48,489 bases of DNA from Herminiimonas sp. (GTDB taxonomy: Bacteria > Pseudomonadota > Gammaproteobacteria > Burkholderiales > Burkholderiaceae). The translations under genes and the position numbers were made by a program. Each line of letters starts with the position of its first letter. Position 1 is the stretch's first letter. This document shows, one piece after another, positions 45,609 to 48,489 of this stretch. The stretch spans positions 1 through 48,489 of the forward strand of contig JACMQD010000379.1 of assembly GCA_014377155.1 (NCBI GenBank), in the 5' to 3' direction. The notes below the pieces were generated by a model, which saw only the letters and a list, made by a program, of their open reading frames with translations, did no database searches and was not told the DNA's origin.

Positions 45609-46184
45609 ATGGAAAAACAACAAGAACCACTTCGACCGTTGAATACGGACGAGCCTGGTACGACAACACAGGGTCATGGGTTACAAAATCCAGGCCGGCG
45701 GCGCTTCGGGCATGCCGGTCTTGGCACGTCCGGCGTATTGATGACGCTTGCCTGCAAGCCAGTTCTCGGCGGGGTGGTCTGTAAATCTCCGTCCGGTTTT
45801 TTGTCGGCCAATCAGAGCACGCACGGCGGGCAGGTTGCCATTTGCAGCGGTCGCCGCGCGCAATATTGGGCCGCAAATGAAAATTGGCCGATCGACAGGC
45901 AAACCAAATTTTCGCAGGTTTTCAGTTCTCCCAGCAGTGGTGCTTTTTCCCAACTTACGTTGGGTGACCTGATTGCGCGAAACGTATCGGATGTCGACGG
46001 ATTCGGCATGTGCTTGGTCGCAGCCTTGCTTAACTCGCGCATGGGATGGACGCCGTTCCTGCCGGAAGACAGGATCCGCGCGATGTATCTGGAGTGGCGG
46101 ACAAAAGGATATTTTTCCCCAACGGCTACGGTAAAGTGGACTGCCGTCGAAATCGTCAGCTACCTACAGTCCACGCAGGCCTGA
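45609..46184 (+). CDS. Uncharacterised small protein with Tat-like signal, HPr-rel-A locus
   Basis: A 191-residue protein with no domain I can name. ATG 45609 has GGAG 9 nt upstream. Residues 1-29 are polar. RRRFGHAGLG (about 30-39) then a short hydrophobic run (SGVLMTLA) resemble a twin-arginine signal. The mature part has VCKSPSGFLSANQSTHG and ICSGRRAQYW, with Cys49, Cys58, Cys79 and Cys135, and an aromatic-rich C-terminal half (LPEDRIRAMYLEWRTKGYFS). It is first after a sigma-54 promoter and precedes PqqD/HprK-like genes, so it may be their substrate. That role is inference. Confidence 0.75.
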   Translation: MEKQQEPLRPLNTDEPGTTTQGHGLQNPGRRRFGHAGLGTSGVLMTLACKPVLGGVVCKSPSGFLSANQSTHGGQVAICSGRRAQYWAANENWPIDRQTKFSQVFSSPSSGAFSQLTLGDLIARNVSDVDGFGMCLVAALLNSRMGWTPFLPEDRIRAMYLEWRTKGYFSPTATVKWTAVEIVSYLQSTQA

Positions 46185-46211
46185 CCGTCGACGTTACTGT
46201 GGGCTTCGCGC

Positions 46212-46499
46212 ATGCATGATTGCTTCTGGATGCTTGCCGGCGAGCGCGCACTGCTGTCGCGCTGCTGGGCCGGCGAACATGTGGTGTACCATCCCGCAGC
46301 AGGTGACACTCATCTGCTAGGGGACGCGGCAGTGGACATGTTGGCATTGCTCGATGGGCAAGCACTCGATAGCGAGGCGTTATCGGATGCGATGCGGCGC
46401 TACTGTACTGCAGACGAATCGCGGGACGTGCTTACTCTCACCAATGCCATGCTGGCCGACCTGGAGGCGCTTGGGCTTATCGAACGAACTGCGCTTTGA
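46212..46499 (+). CDS. PqqD-like protein, HPr-rel-A system
   Basis: A 95-residue PqqD-fold protein (RiPP recognition element type). It shows the family pattern: CFWMLAGERALLSRCWAGEH, VVYHPAAGDTHLLGDAAVDML and a helical C-terminus ending LADLEALGLIERT. PqqD folds bind leader peptides and deliver them to modifying enzymes. Here it would hand a peptide or protein to the HprK-like kinase. Its stop overlaps the TTG start of the kinase gene. The start at ATG 46212 lies 27 nt after the previous gene. Confidence 0.85.
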   Translation: MHDCFWMLAGERALLSRCWAGEHVVYHPAAGDTHLLGDAAVDMLALLDGQALDSEALSDAMRRYCTADESRDVLTLTNAMLADLEALGLIERTAL

Positions 46500-47416
46500 A
46501 CATTTCAGATCTCTCCCGTTCGGCCTTGCGAGCGCGACTGTCGGGCGACGGCCTGCGTTTTCGTACCGGCGACTTCACCATCCGGCTTCAGACGCGGTTG
46601 CGGCGTGTAATCGACGGCATCGCTTTGCTGTACGCGGATTTTCCGCTGGTCGATGACACCGGTTTCGCCGATTTCCATGTCACGCTCGACAGCCCTTTCA
46701 ATTTGCATCGCCTTTTTCGCCCCCAAGTGCGCTTCATGCTGGATGGCCGCCCGCCATTTCAGCCGTTGCCGATCGACCAGGCATTTCCGATGTTCGAATG
46801 GGGCTTGAACTGGTGTGTCTCGTCGCATGCCAACAGTTATGTGATTATCCACGCCGCCGTTATTGAAAAGGCAGGGCGTGCCGCGATCCTGCCAGCGCCG
46901 CCCGGCTCGGGAAAAAGTACCTTGTGCGCCGCCTTGGTCGGTCGTGGGTGGCGCCTGTTGTCGGATGAACTGACGTTGATCCGCGTCAGTGACAGCGCAA
47001 TCGTGCCGTTGCCGCGCCCGATCAGTCTGAAGAATGGGTCGATCGATGTCATCCTCGGATGGCAAGCCGATGCGGTAGCCAGTCGGCGTGTCTTCGACAC
47101 GATGAAGGGTACGGTAGCGCATGTCAAACCACCGGCCGACAGTGTGGCACGCGCGAGTGAAACCTGCCCCGTCGGCTGGATCATTTTTCCAAAATACGAA
47201 GCCGGTGCTGCGACCTGTCTGGCGCCTTTGTCAAAGTCGCGCGCGTTCGTGCGCGTAGCTGACAATGCGTTCAATTACAGCACGCTCGGTGCCAGCGCAT
47301 TCGACACGCTGGCCAATGCGGTCGACTCCGCCAGTTGCTTCGATTTTTCCTATTCCGTTCTGGACGAAGCGATTGCTGCATTCGATGCGCTGGCGGCGCA
47401 ATCCGAGCCGGCATGA
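46496..47416 (+). CDS. HprK-related kinase A
   Basis: A 306-residue protein related to the P-loop kinase domain of HPr kinase/phosphorylase but outside the PTS. It starts at TTG, overlapping the pqqD-like stop (TTGA). A unique N-terminal part (1-105) is followed by VIIHAAVIEKAGRAAILPAP, the P-loop PPGSGKST (135-142) and Walker B-like LLSDELTLIR (Asp157). Later parts (FPKYEAGAATCLAPL, NAFNYSTLGASAF) are typical of this subgroup. The target Ser/Thr is unknown; neighbours suggest the 45609 product or another secreted peptide. The next gene overlaps it (ATGA). Confidence 0.88.
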   Translation: MNISDLSRSALRARLSGDGLRFRTGDFTIRLQTRLRRVIDGIALLYADFPLVDDTGFADFHVTLDSPFNLHRLFRPQVRFMLDGRPPFQPLPIDQAFPMFEWGLNWCVSSHANSYVIIHAAVIEKAGRAAILPAPPGSGKSTLCAALVGRGWRLLSDELTLIRVSDSAIVPLPRPISLKNGSIDVILGWQADAVASRRVFDTMKGTVAHVKPPADSVARASETCPVGWIIFPKYEAGAATCLAPLSKSRAFVRVADNAFNYSTLGASAFDTLANAVDSASCFDFSYSVLDEAIAAFDALAAQSEPA

Positions 47417-48489
47417 AAGCGCTGCCGTTGCTGATACAAATGCTGCGCGCGCCCCACGCAATGCGTGCGCTCGATTTGAGCCAGTGGGATCTGCTGGTGC
47501 GGCAGGCGCGCCGCGCTAATCTGCTCGCCAGCTTGCACGGGATGCTGCAAGCGCATGGCTTGCTCGATGATGTTCCGCCAGCGGCGCTGAAGCACCTCGC
47601 GTGGTCGCGTTGCGTGTCAGACAAACATATCGAGGCCGTGCGCTGGGAAGTACGACAGATCCGCGCCGCGCTGCGCGCCACGCACGTCCCGGTCATTCTG
47701 CTCAAGGGTGCGGCATATGTGATGGCAGACCTGCCGGCGGCGCAGGGACGGCTGTTTTCGGATGTCGACATCATTGTTCCCAAAGCGCGACTCGATGAAG
47801 TCGAAGCAGCGCTGATGCTGGGTGGCTGGGTGGCTACCCAGCATGACGCATACGATCAGCGCTATTACCGCCAGTGGATGCACGAACTGCCGCCGATGCA
47901 GCACATGCGCCGCATGTCGGTGATCGACGTCCATCATGCAATTCTGCCGGAAACCGCACGCGTGCACCCGTCGCCCGACAAGCTCCGTGCAGCGTCGATG
48001 GCCGTGCCTGGCTGCGACGACTTGCGCGTTTTCTGTCCGGCGGACATGGTGCTGCATAGCGCAGTGCATCTGTTTCATGATGGCGAACTTGAACAAGGTC
48101 TGCGCGACCTGGTCGATTTGCATCGGCTGTTTGCCCATTTTGGCGCCGAGCCGTCTTTCTGGACGGTGCTGCCGGCACGCGCAGCCGAACTCGGTTTGCT
48201 ACGACCGCTGTTCTATGCGATGCGTTATGCCAACGCGATGCTGGCAACGCCGATTCCTGCGTCGGCCTTGCTAGCCGCGCGTGCCGACGCGCCGAATGCA
48301 GCGCTGTTGGTGGTCATGGATCAGCTCTTTCTGCGAGCTCTATTGCCCGCGCATGCCAGTTGTGCCGATGTCTTGTCGGGGACTGCGCGCGGCATGCTGT
48401 ACATCCGCGCGAACTGGCTCAGGATGCCGCCCCTGCTGTTGGCGCGTCATCTTTTTCACAAGGCGTTCTTATCGCCCAAGAATGTGCCG
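47413..48489 (+). CDS. Nucleotidyltransferase family protein, 3' end outside window
   Basis: The frame is open from ATG 47413 through the last base (359 codons, no stop). It overlaps the HprK-like stop by ATGA. The core has PVILLKGAAYVMADLP followed by GRLFSDVDIIVPKARLDEVE, the DxD nucleotidyltransferase motif of the uncharacterised NTP_transf_5 group that often accompanies HPr-rel-A genes. VIDVHHAIL, MVLHSAVHLFHDGEL and LRDLVDLHRLF follow, as in this family. It probably transfers a nucleotide, or cooperates in protein modification with the kinase; the substrate is unknown. Confidence 0.88.
   Translation, partial: MKALPLLIQMLRAPHAMRALDLSQWDLLVRQARRANLLASLHGMLQAHGLLDDVPPAALKHLAWSRCVSDKHIEAVRWEVRQIRAALRATHVPVILLKGAAYVMADLPAAQGRLFSDVDIIVPKARLDEVEAALMLGGWVATQHDAYDQRYYRQWMHELPPMQHMRRMSVIDVHHAILPETARVHPSPDKLRAASMAVPGCDDLRVFCPADMVLHSAVHLFHDGELEQGLRDLVDLHRLFAHFGAEPSFWTVLPARAAELGLLRPLFYAMRYANAMLATPIPASALLAARADAPNAALLVVMDQLFLRALLPAHASCADVLSGTARGMLYIRANWLRMPPLLLARHLFHKAFLSPKNVP

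Overview
This window is a chromosomal exopolysaccharide / exosortase A (XrtA, EpsH1-type) locus. The gene families are those of environmental Betaproteobacteria: exosortase fused to EpsI, PrsK/PrsR, the PEP-CTERM-associated ATPase, FemAB-like protein, amidotransferase and acyl ligase/decarboxylase set, plus an HPr-rel-A gene group. GC-rich coding with tightly overlapping genes fits Burkholderiales, probably Oxalobacteraceae; the genus cannot be fixed from sequence alone. No rRNA, tRNA, IS element or CRISPR array was seen.

Layout. (1) 1-3.5 kb, plus strand: the 3' part of a polysaccharide deacetylase frame, then two tandem copies of a GNAT/CelD-like acetyltransferase made by a visible local duplication. 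(2) 3.6-8.3 kb, minus: a glycosyltransferase-deacetylase fusion and an SGNH-like/MBOAT pair for O-acetylation. (3) 8.4-24.8 kb, minus: a long, mostly overlapping gene series. In transcription order it encodes a chain-length determinant, tyrosine kinase, predicted outer-membrane beta-barrel, AAA ATPase, UDP-GlcNAc 2-epimerase, deacetylase, FemAB-like protein, sugar transferase 1, exosortase A/EpsI, sugar transferase 2, amidotransferase and two GT4 enzymes. (4) 25.1-29.9 kb: Wza-like export lipoprotein (+), trypsin-like protease (-), then ACP, two atypical alpha/beta-hydrolases and a GT4 (+). (5) 29.9-37.1 kb: O-antigen ligase/polymerase with an inserted extracytoplasmic domain (-), UDP-glucose dehydrogenase (+), GGDEF-EAL protein (+), PAS-receiver protein (-). 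(6) 37.5-45.2 kb, minus operon: initiating sugar-phosphate transferase, PrsK kinase, PrsR sigma-54 activator, acyl-CoA ligase, PLP decarboxylase. (7) 45.6 kb to the end, plus: a Tat-like small protein, PqqD-like protein, HprK-related kinase and an open-ended nucleotidyltransferase.

How it works together. The EpsB-like transferase (43.8 kb) should load the first sugar on undecaprenyl phosphate. The GT4/GT2 enzymes extend the unit with precursors from WecB and Ugd. Acetyltransferases, deacetylases and the amidotransferase decorate it. The ligase-like membrane protein polymerises or transfers it, and the chain-length, kinase and export proteins control its exit. XrtA would process PEP-CTERM proteins, none of which is encoded here. 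PrsK/PrsR and c-di-GMP enzymes supply regulation.

Most notable: a good sigma-54 promoter and an upstream TGTAA/TTACA-type element precede the HPr-rel-A group, directly divergent from the PrsK/PrsR operon. This suggests that a poorly characterised PqqD/HprK/nucleotidyltransferase modification system is co-regulated with exosortase-linked matrix production. Also notable are the split ligase/decarboxylase/ACP/hydrolase module, whose two hydrolases lack a nucleophilic serine, and the acetyltransferase duplication with readable junctions.
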